Assembly: GCF_000621705.1 (NCBI RefSeq)
Contig: NZ_JHXO01000001.1
Coordinates: 372,001 to 436,000, forward strand
Reading direction: 5' to 3'
Length of the DNA: 64,000 nt
DNA from: Prolixibacter bellariivorans ATCC BAA-1284
GTDB taxonomy: Bacteria; Bacteroidota; Bacteroidia; Bacteroidales; Prolixibacteraceae
Each line of letters opens with the position of its first letter. Position 1 is the first letter of the stretch. A program made the position numbers and the translations under genes. Of this stretch, positions 17,487 through 26,198 are shown one piece after another. A model generated the notes under the pieces. That model worked only from the letters and a program-made list of their open reading frames with translations, was not told where the DNA came from and searched no databases.

Positions 17487-18638
17487 TCATTGTAACATCT
17501 TGTAAATCTCGCTTCCTGCCAGCAAAAAACCGCCTACACCGTATACTTCGGTCATGTCGCTGGTCACATGTTTGGGGTCGGCACCAATGGGTTGCACCCA
17601 GCCCAATTTACCATCCAGATGAACGGCCTGAATCAGCGCGTTCCATCCTTTTTGCACTACCGGGAGATAGGTTTCTTTGTTCAGAAGGCCATTGGCAATT
17701 CCCCAGGCCATCCCATATACGTAAAATGCGGTAGCGCTCGTTTCCGGAGCCGGATACGATTGCGGATCGAGCAGGCTGGCATGCCAGTACCCTGAAGAGT
17801 CCTGTAGTGTCGCCAGCTTGGTTGCCATCTTTTTGAAAATATCTTCGAAATAAGGACGTTCTTTATAGTTCTCAGGTAATTCTGTCATGATGATGGCCAA
17901 TCCGGCAAACACCCATCCGTTACCACGACCCCAGAATATTTTTTTGTCATTGGCTTCCCGCATATCGAAATACCGGTCATCTCGGTAGAACAAATCCTCA
18001 TTTGTATCGAAGAGGTAATCGGCAGTGGCCTTATATTCTTTGGTCATGAATTTCAGGTACTTTTTTTTACCGTTTACATTGGCCATCGTGGCCCAAACGG
18101 TTGGTCCCATAAAAAGTGCATCGCACCACGACCAGCGATCGGTGCAGTTGTTTCCTTTTTTGTACGAGAAATTCTTGATACTGGCGTGCGAAGGATGTTT
18201 CATGATCCAATCCAGGCTTTTCAGCGTTGGTTCCAGCATTTTCTTTTCATGGTACTTCCGGTACATCTCGAGGTACATCATACCTACCGCATGGTCGTCT
18301 GCAAGGTATTTACGTTGCCCCAGTTGCCAGTTTGTTTTCTCGCCTACTTGATAAAGCCAGTTGTAATATTTTGATGAATCGGCAATTTTTGCCCACTCAA
18401 CCATCCCTTTATACAGAGCACCATTCGTCCAGTCGGTGAGGTTGTGTTGCAGAGGCGTATTCAGTTGCCAGTCAGCGACCTTTTCCATCGCCTGATAAAC
18501 AGCGGGACGCGTTAATTTACCGGATAATTGCGAAGTTGTTTGTGCATTGTTTACATGAGCTGTCAGCAACAAAACAAACACAATTGATAATCGTGTTACC
18601 CAGCTGTTTCTATTTTCGATGCAATCGATTGTCTTCAT
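17487..18638 (-). CDS. Glycoside hydrolase family 105 unsaturated glycuronyl/rhamnogalacturonyl hydrolase
   Basis: 383 residues with an N-terminal signal peptide (hydrophobic core VTRLSIVFVLLLTAHVNNAQ), so it acts in the periplasm or outside. It is an alpha/alpha-barrel family with Trp-rich motifs. The catalytic Asp is probably in WCDALFMGP (residue about 168), and the WGRGNGWVFAG motif (about 235) and SSGYWHASLLDPQSYP are typical of YteR/YesR-like GH105. It removes the terminal unsaturated uronic acid left by polysaccharide lyases, releasing the compound that KduI and KduD process. No lyase gene is in the window. The gene starts 10 bases after lacI, so the regulator and the enzymes are probably one transcript. 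Confidence 0.9.
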   Translation of the reverse strand: MKTIDCIENRNSWVTRLSIVFVLLLTAHVNNAQTTSQLSGKLTRPAVYQAMEKVADWQLNTPLQHNLTDWTNGALYKGMVEWAKIADSSKYYNWLYQVGEKTNWQLGQRKYLADDHAVGMMYLEMYRKYHEKKMLEPTLKSLDWIMKHPSHASIKNFSYKKGNNCTDRWSWCDALFMGPTVWATMANVNGKKKYLKFMTKEYKATADYLFDTNEDLFYRDDRYFDMREANDKKIFWGRGNGWVFAGLAIIMTELPENYKERPYFEDIFKKMATKLATLQDSSGYWHASLLDPQSYPAPETSATAFYVYGMAWGIANGLLNKETYLPVVQKGWNALIQAVHLDGKLGWVQPIGADPKHVTSDMTEVYGVGGFLLAGSEIYKMLQ

Positions 18639-18648
18639 AGGTAAATTT

Positions 18649-19674
18649 TTATTTTAAGGTTGATTTTCGGATGACTAGTTTGGGTTGAATGTATTGTTGT
18701 TTAGAACTTTTATCAGAGTCGTCAGCATCAATAATCCGAAACAACATTTCCGCTGCGCTTCGTCCCATCTCTTCGGCAGACTGGTCGACGGAGGTCATGG
18801 GCGGCTCCATGAATTCGGTGAAGGGTTCGTTGGCGAAACCTGCAACTGCCACCTCCTCCGGGATACGAATTCCCGACTTTTTCAGGAACAGAATGGCTCC
18901 CAATGCTGAATAGTCGCTGCAAGAAAAAAGTCCGTCGGGACGATTGGGCGTTGATTGGCCAAAGACCTTTTCGGCGAAAGCGGCACCTTCTTCCCGCGTA
19001 AGCGATTGTTCGGCCAGCCAATTTAGATTGACCGGAAGGTTGTGTTTCTTCATGGCATCCATGAAACCTCTTTTTCTTTCGCGGTAGTTATTCAGGTAAT
19101 CGGGACCGCCCATAAAAGCAATTTTCCGGCAACCTTGCTGAATGAGATGTTCCACTGCCTGAAAAGCTCCGGAATAGTCGTCTAGCATCACTTGATAATT
19201 ACTATTGCCTTCATATACCCGGTCGAAAAATACGATGGGAATATCTCTCTTCAGTACTTCCTGAATGTGCTCGTATTGTTTGGTTTCAGCTGAAAGCGAC
19301 ATGATAAAACCATCAACGGGGATGCGCAAAAATGCTTCCAGTCCGGATTTTTCATTCTCCAGATTTTCGTGTGTTTGGAAAATGACCACATTGCGTTTGG
19401 TCGCGCTGCAAACTGCTTCGATTCCGGCAATCGCATTCGAGAAGAAGTGCCGGCTAATGCGAGGGACCAATACGCCAATGGTGTTGCTTCGTCCTTTGCG
19501 CAGGTTCGAGGCATTGCTATTGGGCTGGTAGTTCCATTTGGTCGCCAGTTCGGTCACTTCCTTCCGGGTTTTTTCGCTGATGCGCGGATTGCCCTGGAGT
19601 GCTCTCGAAACGGTAGAGGAAGATAGCCCCAACTCTTTGGCCAGGTGGTGTATGGTGATGCGTGGGTTTTTCAC
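18649..19674 (-). CDS. LacI-family transcriptional regulator of the unsaturated-uronate operon
   Basis: 341 residues from a GTG start (minus-strand codon at 19674-19672). The N-terminal helix-turn-helix ITIHHLAKELGLSSSTVSRA and hinge helix region are followed by a periplasmic-binding-protein-like sugar sensor domain (GVLVPRISRHFFSNAIAGIE to the end). It heads the operon with GH105, kduI and kduD and should respond to a pathway intermediate. A palindrome of the LacI-family type (19703-19720, central CG) overlaps the putative -33 box of this gene. Autorepression of the whole operon is therefore likely. The effector is not known from the sequence. Confidence 0.93.
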   Translation of the reverse strand: MKNPRITIHHLAKELGLSSSTVSRALQGNPRISEKTRKEVTELATKWNYQPNSNASNLRKGRSNTIGVLVPRISRHFFSNAIAGIEAVCSATKRNVVIFQTHENLENEKSGLEAFLRIPVDGFIMSLSAETKQYEHIQEVLKRDIPIVFFDRVYEGNSNYQVMLDDYSGAFQAVEHLIQQGCRKIAFMGGPDYLNNYRERKRGFMDAMKKHNLPVNLNWLAEQSLTREEGAAFAEKVFGQSTPNRPDGLFSCSDYSALGAILFLKKSGIRIPEEVAVAGFANEPFTEFMEPPMTSVDQSAEEMGRSAAEMLFRIIDADDSDKSSKQQYIQPKLVIRKSTLK

Positions 19675-19678
19675 CTTA

Positions 19679-19710
19679 CAATATTAAGCAATGTGAGAAA
19701 GTTGCGCAAC
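19679..19710 (-). promoter_or_regulatory. Putative promoter of the lacI operon
   Basis: Minus strand GTTG (19710-19707), 20 bases, TAATATTG (19686-19679; one mismatch to TAnnTTTG). Transcription would start almost at the GTG codon, implying a very short or absent leader, which weakens the call. Confidence 0.4.
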
Positions 19711-19720
19711 CGATTGCGCA
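19703..19720. promoter_or_regulatory. LacI-family operator
   Basis: TGCGCAA-CCGA-TTGCGCA: a 7-bp perfect inverted repeat around a central CG, the standard layout of LacI/PurR-family operators. It lies 29 bases upstream of the lacI start and covers the proposed -33 box. Confidence 0.75.
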
Positions 19721-20205
19721 CTAAATATTTGCCGGAACCAGAAAAAAATAGTTCACTGTAAAACAGTTGTTTAATGTCTGGTGACTCATTGTTGTTCTTT
19801 AAATCCCGCATTGTGGATATGAAGAGTGTGTTTTATCGGAGTGATTTTGACAGGAAAGTGCTCGCGTTGCGAAATGTATGCCTCTTGTAATATTGCCCGC
19901 AGCAAGCCGGGCCGACCGATACATATTCAGTTATTTGCCTTCTTCCGAAATGATAAGTCTGAAAGCTTAAAAAGTGAATTCAATTCCTCTTTTTTCAAAA
20001 CCACGCCTGCTTTGGGTAGAAACCACGTGTGGTATAAAGTAAAACCTGCGGTGGTTTTGTGCAAACCGTCAAAATAACGCCCTGGCGACTTTGTTTGCAA
20101 ATTTTTTCCGGGTTACCAGAATAGCAATAATGCCACGCTCATAATTCGATCTATACGGTCTGTCTTTTGGGGAATGGTAGCTCATAATGACCAACACGGC
20201 TGGCT
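19721..20205. other. Intergenic region between lacI and metG
   Basis: About 480 bases with no convincing gene. An open frame at 19826-20077 has a CSRC...C start but no homology-like pattern. The stretch 20000-20057 contains three CCAC-bearing copies in a row (AAAACCACGCC, GAAACCACGTG, then AAAACCTGCGGTGGTTTT) that can fold back on each other; their function is unknown. Confidence 0.35.
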
Positions 20206-20246
20206 GAAAAAATAAGCGGTCATCCCGGAATATCCGAAATGACCGC
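20206..20246 (-). terminator. Terminator of metG
   Basis: GCGGTCAT (20216-20223) pairs with ATGACCGC (20239-20246). On the minus strand the stem is followed by a T-rich tail (plus-strand GAAAAAATAA). It lies 26 bases after the metG stop. Confidence 0.75.
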
Positions 20247-20271
20247 CTGTTCATATGTTTTTACCGAAGGC

Positions 20272-22305
20272 TTAGCGAACTTCACCACCGTTTTTAATGG
20301 CTTTGTCCGGTGAAACGAACGCCAGGGTTCCGTCCGGATTTTCAGCCATCAGAATCATGCCTTGTGATTCGATGCCCCGCAGTTTTTTCGGAGCCAGGTT
20401 CACCAGGATCGAAACCTGCTTGCCGATGATCTCTTCCGGCGTGTAGTATTCGGCAATACCTGAAACGACTGTCCGTTTGTCGATACCGGTATCGATTTTC
20501 AGTTTCAGCAGCTTCTTGGTTTTTGCAACTTTTTCGGCTTCGATGATGGTACCGACGCGGATATCCAGTTTCGCGAAATCGTCAAATTCGATATTCTCTT
20601 TCGCTGGTTTGGCTTCCGCAGCTTCCAGTTCGTTGGCTTTTTTCGTAGCCAGTAACTTGTCAACCTGTGCCTGAATGGTCGCGTCTTCAATTTTCTCGAA
20701 GAGCAACTCTGGTTTATTGACTTTATGACCCGCAGCGACTAAATCGGTACGTCCAAGGTTCGACCAATCGAGTCTCTCCAGATTCATGAAACGGCGAAGT
20801 TTATCCATGCTGAAAGGGAGGAACGGCTCAAAAACAATCGTGAGGTTGGCCGTTATCTGCAGGCAGACATTCATGATGGTTTTCACCCGCTCCGAATCGG
20901 TTTTTATCACTTTCCAGGGCTCCATATCGGCGAGGTACTTATTTCCCAAACGGGCCATATCCATGGCACCTTTCAATGCTTCCCGGAAACGGTAATTATC
21001 GAGCGATTTCTCTACGTCATCTTTCAGTTTGCTGATGCTGGCCAGGGCTTCTCGGTCATATTCTTCCAATTCGCCTGCTGCCGGAATTACACCATCGTAA
21101 TATTTGTTGGTCAACACCAGTGCCCGGTTAACGAAGTTGCCGAGGATGGCGACCAGCTCACTGTTGTTCCGTGTCTGGAAATCTTTCCAGGTGAAATCAT
21201 TATCCTTGGTTTCCGGGGCATTGGCAGTCAGTACATATTTTAGCACATCTTCCTTGCCGGGAAATTCTTCGAGGTATTCGTGCAGCCAAACGGCCCAGTT
21301 TCGAGACGTCGAAATTTTGTCGCCTTCGAGGTTCAGGAATTCGTTGGCCGGAACATTATCGGGCAGAATATAACTTCCTTCGGCTTTCAGTATCGATGGG
21401 AAAATAATGCAATGGAAAACGATGTTATCCTTACCGATGAAGTGGACCAGTTTGGTTTCCGGATCTTTCCAGTATTTTTCCCAATTGGGTGTCCACTCCT
21501 TAGTCGCCGAAATGTACCCGATAGGTGCATCGAACCAAACATAGAGCACTTTGCCTTCGGCGCCTTCCACCGGAACCGGAACGCCCCAGCTAAGGTCGCG
21601 GGTAACGGCGCGGGGATTTAGTCCACCATCTAGCCACGATTTGCACTGCCCGTATACATTCGGTTTCCACTCTTTGTGTTGCTCGAGGATCCATTCCCGT
21701 AACCACGGTTCATACCGGTCGAGTGGCAGGAACCAGTGTTTGGTCTCTTTTAAGATAGGTTTGTTTCCACTCAGTACCGATTTCGGGTCGATGAGGTCGG
21801 TGGCGTTAAGTGACGAACCGCAACTTTCACACTGGTCGCCATATGCTTTTTCGTAATTACATTTTGGACAGGTACCGGTAATGTACCGGTCAGCCAGAAA
21901 TTGATTGGCTTCTTCGTCGTAAAATTGTTCGGAAGTCTGCTCGATAAATTCACCTTTATCATAAAGGGTTTTGAAAATCTCGGATGCAGTTTCATAATGA
22001 ATTTTCGCGCTGGTGCGGGAATAGACATCAAAGGAGATGCCGAATTTGGCAAATGATTCCTTGATAATGCCATGATATTTGTCGACGATATCTTGCGGAG
22101 TAACGCCTTCTTTTTTTGCTTTCAGGGTAATGGGAACGCCATGCTCGTCCGAACCGCCGATGAACGCCACTTCCTCTCCTTTGAGACGAAGGTAGCGGGC
22201 ATAAATATCGGCCGGAACATATACGCCGGCCAGGTGACCGATGTGAACCGGGCCATTGGCATAAGGTAATGCCGAGGTGATAAGCGTTCGTTTGTACTGA
22301 CTCAT
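20272..22305 (-). CDS. metG: Methionyl-tRNA synthetase with C-terminal tRNA-binding domain
   Basis: 677 residues from ATG 22305 ([19 protein letters not shown]). An upstream in-frame ATG at 22353 overlaps the promoter -7 box and is rejected. HIGH motif HIGHLAG; a four-Cys zinc knuckle in [18 protein letters not shown]; the KMSKS-equivalent reads KISTSRNW, a form also known in this group. The last 110 residues form a tRNA-binding OB-fold ([18 protein letters not shown]) of the dimerising Trbp111 type. It charges initiator and elongator tRNA-Met; an initiator tRNA lies elsewhere in the window (48825-48897). Transcribed alone. Confidence 0.98.
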   Translation of the reverse strand: MSQYKRTLITSALPYANGPVHIGHLAGVYVPADIYARYLRLKGEEVAFIGGSDEHGVPITLKAKKEGVTPQDIVDKYHGIIKESFAKFGISFDVYSRTSAKIHYETASEIFKTLYDKGEFIEQTSEQFYDEEANQFLADRYITGTCPKCNYEKAYGDQCESCGSSLNATDLIDPKSVLSGNKPILKETKHWFLPLDRYEPWLREWILEQHKEWKPNVYGQCKSWLDGGLNPRAVTRDLSWGVPVPVEGAEGKVLYVWFDAPIGYISATKEWTPNWEKYWKDPETKLVHFIGKDNIVFHCIIFPSILKAEGSYILPDNVPANEFLNLEGDKISTSRNWAVWLHEYLEEFPGKEDVLKYVLTANAPETKDNDFTWKDFQTRNNSELVAILGNFVNRALVLTNKYYDGVIPAAGELEEYDREALASISKLKDDVEKSLDNYRFREALKGAMDMARLGNKYLADMEPWKVIKTDSERVKTIMNVCLQITANLTIVFEPFLPFSMDKLRRFMNLERLDWSNLGRTDLVAAGHKVNKPELLFEKIEDATIQAQVDKLLATKKANELEAAEAKPAKENIEFDDFAKLDIRVGTIIEAEKVAKTKKLLKLKIDTGIDKRTVVSGIAEYYTPEEIIGKQVSILVNLAPKKLRGIESQGMILMAENPDGTLAFVSPDKAIKNGGEVR

Positions 22306-22350
22306 GTTGTTTGAAATATCGTTGATGAATGATTTTTTTCTATTGAAGCA

Positions 22351-22380
22351 CAAAGATAATCAATGCCTACGGAAAGCAAC
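22351..22380 (-). promoter_or_regulatory. metG promoter
   Basis: Minus strand GTTG (22380-22377), 18 bases, TATCTTTG (22358-22351; perfect -7 box). The expected leader to the ATG at 22305 is about 40 bases. Confidence 0.65.
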
Positions 22381-22493
22381 GGGGTTTATCAGGGAAATTC
22401 CGGATACGAAAATTGAGATTGTCTTTTGCGCGATACCTGAACGTGATCCGCTACTTCTTCACTTTTATTATCTTGGTATAAATTTTCCCGCGA

Positions 22494-23297
22494 ATGCAAA
22501 AATTGAAACATATTCTCTATCGCATCATCTTCGGAACGGAAACGCCGGCAGGCCGGGCATTCGATGTGGTTTTGCTTTGGGCCATCCTACTAAGTGTACT
22601 GACAGTTGTATTGGAAAGTGTCAAATCGGTCCGAGTTGCCTATCCCGGCACATTTCAGTTTCTGGAGTGGTTTTTCACCATCCTCTTTACGGCAGAATAT
22701 ATTTTACGGATTCTGACACATCCGCGGAAATACATCACCAGCTTTTTCGGGATTATCGATTTACTGGCTGTTTTGCCTACCTATGCTGGATTGTTCTTTC
22801 TGCGTTCGCATTTCCTGTTAACGGTAAGGGCATTCCGATTGCTCCGGATATTCAGGATACTGAAACTGGGAAGGTATATGCACGAATCGCAGGTGTTGAT
22901 ATCGGCGCTGAAAAAGAGTATGTACAAGATCATCGTCTTCTTTGGAGTGGTGTTAACACTGGTGCTGTTTCTCGGAACGCTGATGTACCTGGTCGAAGGT
23001 GAGCGAAACGGTTTTACCTCCATACCGCAAAGTATTTACTGGGCTATTGTGACTATCACAACGGTCGGCTATGGCGATATAGCACCGGCCACGGTGTTAG
23101 GGAAGTTTATTTCATCGGTGGCGATGCTGATTGGTTATTCCATCATTGCCGTTCCTACCGGAATAATTACCGTGGAGATCAGTGATGCTGTAAAAAGCTC
23201 GCAACAACAGAAACAACTGACTTGCCCATCGTGCGACTACCGTGAGCCTGATAAGGAAGCACGGTTCTGCAAAAAGTGCGGAACAAAATTGGAATAA
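22494..23297 (+). CDS. Voltage-gated-type potassium channel with C-terminal zinc ribbon
   Basis: 267 residues in the six-helix Kv-like (Ion_trans) layout. S1-S3 lie within residues 20-105. An S4-like helix carries regularly spaced arginines (RAFRLLRIFRILKLGRY). The pore helix and selectivity filter TTVGYGDIAP lie near residues 187-196, followed by the inner helix. The C-terminus has a two-CxxC zinc ribbon (CPSCDYREPDKEARFCKKCG). It should conduct K+ across the inner membrane. The zinc-ribbon tail replaces the usual RCK or cyclic-nucleotide domain, and its role is unknown. The gene is divergent from metG and convergent with the CBM48-like gene. Confidence 0.93.
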   Translation: MQKLKHILYRIIFGTETPAGRAFDVVLLWAILLSVLTVVLESVKSVRVAYPGTFQFLEWFFTILFTAEYILRILTHPRKYITSFFGIIDLLAVLPTYAGLFFLRSHFLLTVRAFRLLRIFRILKLGRYMHESQVLISALKKSMYKIIVFFGVVLTLVLFLGTLMYLVEGERNGFTSIPQSIYWAIVTITTVGYGDIAPATVLGKFISSVAMLIGYSIIAVPTGIITVEISDAVKSSQQQKQLTCPSCDYREPDKEARFCKKCGTKLE

Positions 23298-23303
23298 AAG
23301 CAA

Positions 23304-23326
23304 AATGCCGGTGGGGTACCGGCATT
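23304..23326. terminator. Hairpin terminator between the K+ channel and CBM48-like genes
   Basis: AATGCCGG (23304-23311) pairs with CCGGCATT (23319-23326). On the minus strand it is followed by TTTTGCTTTTATT, so it mainly serves the minus-strand gene, but it could act on both converging transcripts. Confidence 0.65.
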
Positions 23327-23333
23327 ACTCATC

Positions 23334-23642
23334 TCATAAGGTGTTAACAACTGAATTTTCTTCGCCAAAGGCATTGGGGATATAGCCATCAGCTTCCTCA
23401 TCATTAATCCAGACAGATTTATTGACCAGGTAGCGAAATTGGAAGGATTGATTTTGCGATAATTCCATTGTCACAGTAAAATCACCCGATTTCAGTTTTT
23501 GCATCGGTGTAACTTCTTCTTTCCAGTTGTTGAAATCTCCAACTACAGTTGCTTCATTGGCTTCAGGAGCCATCTCTTTCGGAATCCGGAATGTTACTTT
23601 ACATACCGGCTTTGACTTTAACGTCTGTTTTTTGATACTCAT
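23334..23642 (-). CDS. Stand-alone CBM48/AMPK-type glycogen-binding-like domain protein
   Basis: 102 residues consisting of one early-set beta-sandwich: VTFRIPKEMAPEANEATVVGDFNNWKE, then FRYLVNKSVWINDEEADGYIPN. The GDFNNW motif and the later F-R-Y-x-V-x...W pattern are hallmarks of the CBM48/isoamylase N-terminal fold used to bind alpha-glucans. No catalytic domain is attached and there is no signal peptide, so it is cytoplasmic. It may bind glycogen or regulate a glucan enzyme; neither is proved by context, since its neighbours are unrelated. Upstream, the minus-strand box TATCTTTA (23704-23697) is a near-consensus -7 element. Confidence 0.8.
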   Translation of the reverse strand: MSIKKQTLKSKPVCKVTFRIPKEMAPEANEATVVGDFNNWKEEVTPMQKLKSGDFTVTMELSQNQSFQFRYLVNKSVWINDEEADGYIPNAFGEENSVVNTL

Positions 23643-23939
23643 TTAAGCGAGGTTTTGGTGAAACTTATCTTCCTGTAACTGCAGGAATTATAATTCTAAA
23701 GATAGAAGCAATTCATTTACGGTAAACAGATAATTGCACTGAAAAGCAATTGTTTATGAAATATTCACACTGGAGAAACAATTTGGAAACAAATACCGGG
23801 ACTGAGGAGTATTCAGGAACTGTTTTGTATGGCCGCCTTCTTTTCTTAATTTCATAGTCTCGTTAAAATGGGAGTCGGAAAAATTCTGGTTGACCGGAAT
23901 CAGCTGGTTCTGAATAACAACAAAATCAAACACTTTTTT

Positions 23940-24845
23940 ATGATATACCCTCCATACCTGAAAGTCGGCGACAAAATTGCCATTGTTTCTCCTGCCGGAA
24001 AAGTAAATCCTGAAATCGTCAAACATGGTGCTGAACGTCTCAGGGAAGAAGGTTTTGAGGTCGAAATCGGAGAACATGCTTTTACTGAGACGGGCATCTT
24101 TGCCGGAACCGATGTTGAGCGGGCTGGCGATATGCAAAAGGCTCTGGATGACGGATCGGTGAAAGCCATCATTTTTGCCCGGGGAGGCTACGGAAGTCTG
24201 CGAACGCAACAACTGCTCGATTGGAGCAATTTTATGCAGCAGCCCAAATGGCTTGTCGGCTTTAGCGATATAACGGTATTTCATGCTTTTCTTTATCAGC
24301 GGGGAATTGCTTCCGTTCATGGTGTGATGCCGGCCTTTTTTGATCAGAACGGCGTTCCTTCCGAAAGTTTCCGGCTAACGATCGATTTATTGAAGGGAAA
24401 AACTCCGTGGTTTAAAGAAGCAAATCATCCGTTAAATCGGAATGGTGAAGCATCGGGTAAGCTGATTGGTGGAAATTTATCGATCGTTTACAGCTTGCGT
24501 GGAACACCGCTCGATTTATCGCCTGAAGGCAATATTCTGTTTATCGAGGATTTAAGTGAGTATCATTATCACCTCGACCGGATGATGATGAACCTGAAAA
24601 CATCGGGTGTTTTAGAGCAACTTAAAGGTTTAGTCGTCGGTCATTTTTCGGATATGAAAGATGGTGACACAGCCTACGGGAAAGAGGCAGCAGAGATTAT
24701 CCGGGAGGCTGTCGATGATTATGACTATCCGGTAATGTTTGGTTTCCCGGCCGGTCATGTCATGCCCAATTATCCGTTAATCATGGGTGCTCAAATACAG
24801 TTAAGTGTCGGAGAAAAAGAATCTCGTCTAAATTTTCAGCTATGA
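23940..24845 (+). CDS. LD-carboxypeptidase (peptidase family S66)
   Basis: 301 residues from ATG 23940 (MIYPPYLKVGDKIAIVSPAG). The in-frame ATG at 23868 would add 24 residues without the family's pattern. The family signatures are DKIAIVSPAGKVN at the start, FARGGYGSLR, and GFSDITVFH with the expected nucleophilic Ser, followed by the GGNLSIVYSLRGTP and FIEDLSEYHYHLDRMM segments. LdcA cleaves the terminal D-Ala from murein tetrapeptides during cytoplasmic peptidoglycan recycling; no signal peptide is present, in agreement. The stop codon overlaps the yraN start by 4 bases (ATGA), so the two are translationally coupled. Confidence 0.93.
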   Translation: MIYPPYLKVGDKIAIVSPAGKVNPEIVKHGAERLREEGFEVEIGEHAFTETGIFAGTDVERAGDMQKALDDGSVKAIIFARGGYGSLRTQQLLDWSNFMQQPKWLVGFSDITVFHAFLYQRGIASVHGVMPAFFDQNGVPSESFRLTIDLLKGKTPWFKEANHPLNRNGEASGKLIGGNLSIVYSLRGTPLDLSPEGNILFIEDLSEYHYHLDRMMMNLKTSGVLEQLKGLVVGHFSDMKDGDTAYGKEAAEIIREAVDDYDYPVMFGFPAGHVMPNYPLIMGAQIQLSVGEKESRLNFQL

Positions 24846-25210
24846 CCCGTAAATCAAAGGAACTGGGTGAAAAAGGTGAACAGATAGCTGCTGATTATCT
24901 AAGCAGGAAAGGATATCGGATTATCGAACGGAACTGGATTTTCGATCATAAAGAACTGGATATTATTGCCTATGACGGCGATGATCTGGTTTTTGTGGAG
25001 GTGAAAACCCGAACGGGATATCAATATGAACATCCCCTGGAGGCCATTTCAACAGGAAAAATTAGAAATCTGGTGGTGGCTGCAGATGCTTTTCTGCGTA
25101 TGCGAAATCTGGATGTAGAAAGCCGGTTTGATGTGGTTACGGTTGTATTCTATGGCGAGAAGTTCGAGCTGCAACATTATCCGGGAGCCTTTATTCCTCC
25201 CGTGAATTAG
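24842..25210 (+). CDS. YraN family (UPF0102) endonuclease-like protein
   Basis: 122 residues with the restriction-endonuclease-like core of UPF0102: GEQIAADYLSRKGYRIIERNW, then HKELDIIAYDGDDLVFVEVKTRT. The Glu...Asp...Glu-x-Lys pattern is that of PD-(D/E)XK nucleases. The physiological role of the family is poorly known; a Holliday-junction-resolvase-like fold is often proposed. It overlaps the end of the LD-carboxypeptidase gene by 4 bases and converges with the response-regulator gene 3 bases after its stop. Confidence 0.9.
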   Translation: MTRKSKELGEKGEQIAADYLSRKGYRIIERNWIFDHKELDIIAYDGDDLVFVEVKTRTGYQYEHPLEAISTGKIRNLVVAADAFLRMRNLDVESRFDVVTVVFYGEKFELQHYPGAFIPPVN

Positions 25211-25213
25211 GAT

Positions 25214-25612
25214 CTATTCCGGAGCAGTTGTGTGCGTGAATCTAGCGTACATTTCCTCGATGAGGTCTGACATTTCTGCCGGGCGAAAGGGTTTTGGAAA
25301 GAATCCGTTCATACCGGCTTCGGTACATTCGTCGGTCACGCTGGAAAACACATCGGCCGTAAGTGCCAGAATCACAGTGCGGGGTGTTCTATTCTCCAAA
25401 ACTTCGATTTGACGTATTTCCCGGGTGGCTTCCACGCCTGTCATTTTAGGCATTTGGATATCCATCAGAATAACATCGTAGGCATTATTGCGAAATAATT
25501 CCACCGCTTCTTCCCCGTCGTTCGCAACATCGACATGATAACTTTTTAACCCCAGCAGTGCCAGTTTTTGACTCATCAAATTATCTTCTGCCAGAAGGAT
25601 TCTTTTAGTCAT
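25214..25612 (-). CDS. Receiver-only response regulator
   Basis: 132 residues forming one REC domain and nothing else: acidic pocket AED at residues 8-10, phospho-acceptor Asp51 in ILMDIQMP, the conserved Thr in LALTAD and Lys in FFPKPF. With no output domain it would act through protein contacts, like CheY or a phosphorelay carrier. Such units often come from, or work with, hybrid histidine kinases, but none is encoded nearby, so its partner is unknown. It converges with yraN on the other strand. Confidence 0.9.
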   Translation of the reverse strand: MTKRILLAEDNLMSQKLALLGLKSYHVDVANDGEEAVELFRNNAYDVILMDIQMPKMTGVEATREIRQIEVLENRTPRTVILALTADVFSSVTDECTEAGMNGFFPKPFRPAEMSDLIEEMYARFTHTTAPE

Positions 25613-25832
25613 TTTGTTACGATTCTTGATGAAGTAGCTAAAATATAAAATTATCCGTGGATCAAAAACTGTGACTCGTCATTAAAAAGGTATTTTTAGC
25701 AACTTGTTATTATATTAATATTGCAGATGGTGGACGAGATGCTACTGCGCAAATAGGATGTATGCAGTTAGTCATTTCGGATGATTAGTAAATCATGTAA
25801 TTTTAGTCGGCTACAATTTAATATCAGACCAA

Positions 25833-26186
25833 ATGAATATAGAGTCGTTACGCGAATATTGTCTCTCGTTGAAGGGGACGACCGAAGGTTTTCCTTTCGA
25901 TGAGGAGACTCTGGTATTTAAAGTGGGTGGGAAAATGTTTGCTTTGACAAGTCTTGGCGGTCCGCTTTCGGTTAACCTGAAATGCGATCCGGAAAAGGCA
26001 ATTGAGTTGAGGGAAAATTTTCCGCAGGTTGTTCCGGGATATCACATGAATAAAAAACATTGGAATACCGTCACGATTGACGATAGTATTCCGGATACGT
26101 TAATTCAGGAATGGATTGATGATTCGTATTGGTTGGTTGTGGCGTCGTTGCCCCGAAAAGTAAGAACGGAAATAGAATCAAATTAA
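25833..26186 (+). CDS. MmcQ/YjbR family DNA-binding-like protein
   Basis: 117 residues matching the YjbR fold: LREYCLSLKGTTEGFPFDEETLVFKVGGKMFALTSL at the N-terminus, then VNLKCDPEKAIELRENFPQVVPGYHMNKKHWNTV and a terminal helix pattern DDSYWLVVASLPRK. The family resembles the CyaY/DNA-binding double-wing fold; its precise role is not established. It is the first gene of a probable three-gene run with the C1 peptidase (12-base gap) and S4 genes. Confidence 0.9.
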   Translation: MNIESLREYCLSLKGTTEGFPFDEETLVFKVGGKMFALTSLGGPLSVNLKCDPEKAIELRENFPQVVPGYHMNKKHWNTVTIDDSIPDTLIQEWIDDSYWLVVASLPRKVRTEIESN

Positions 26187-26198
26187 ATACTCTTTTAT

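Noticed and set aside
19826-20077. Small Cys-containing protein on the plus strand between lacI and metG
   Set aside because: No known pattern after the first CxxC, no promoter box, and its end contains the CCAC fold-back repeats; most likely a chance frame.
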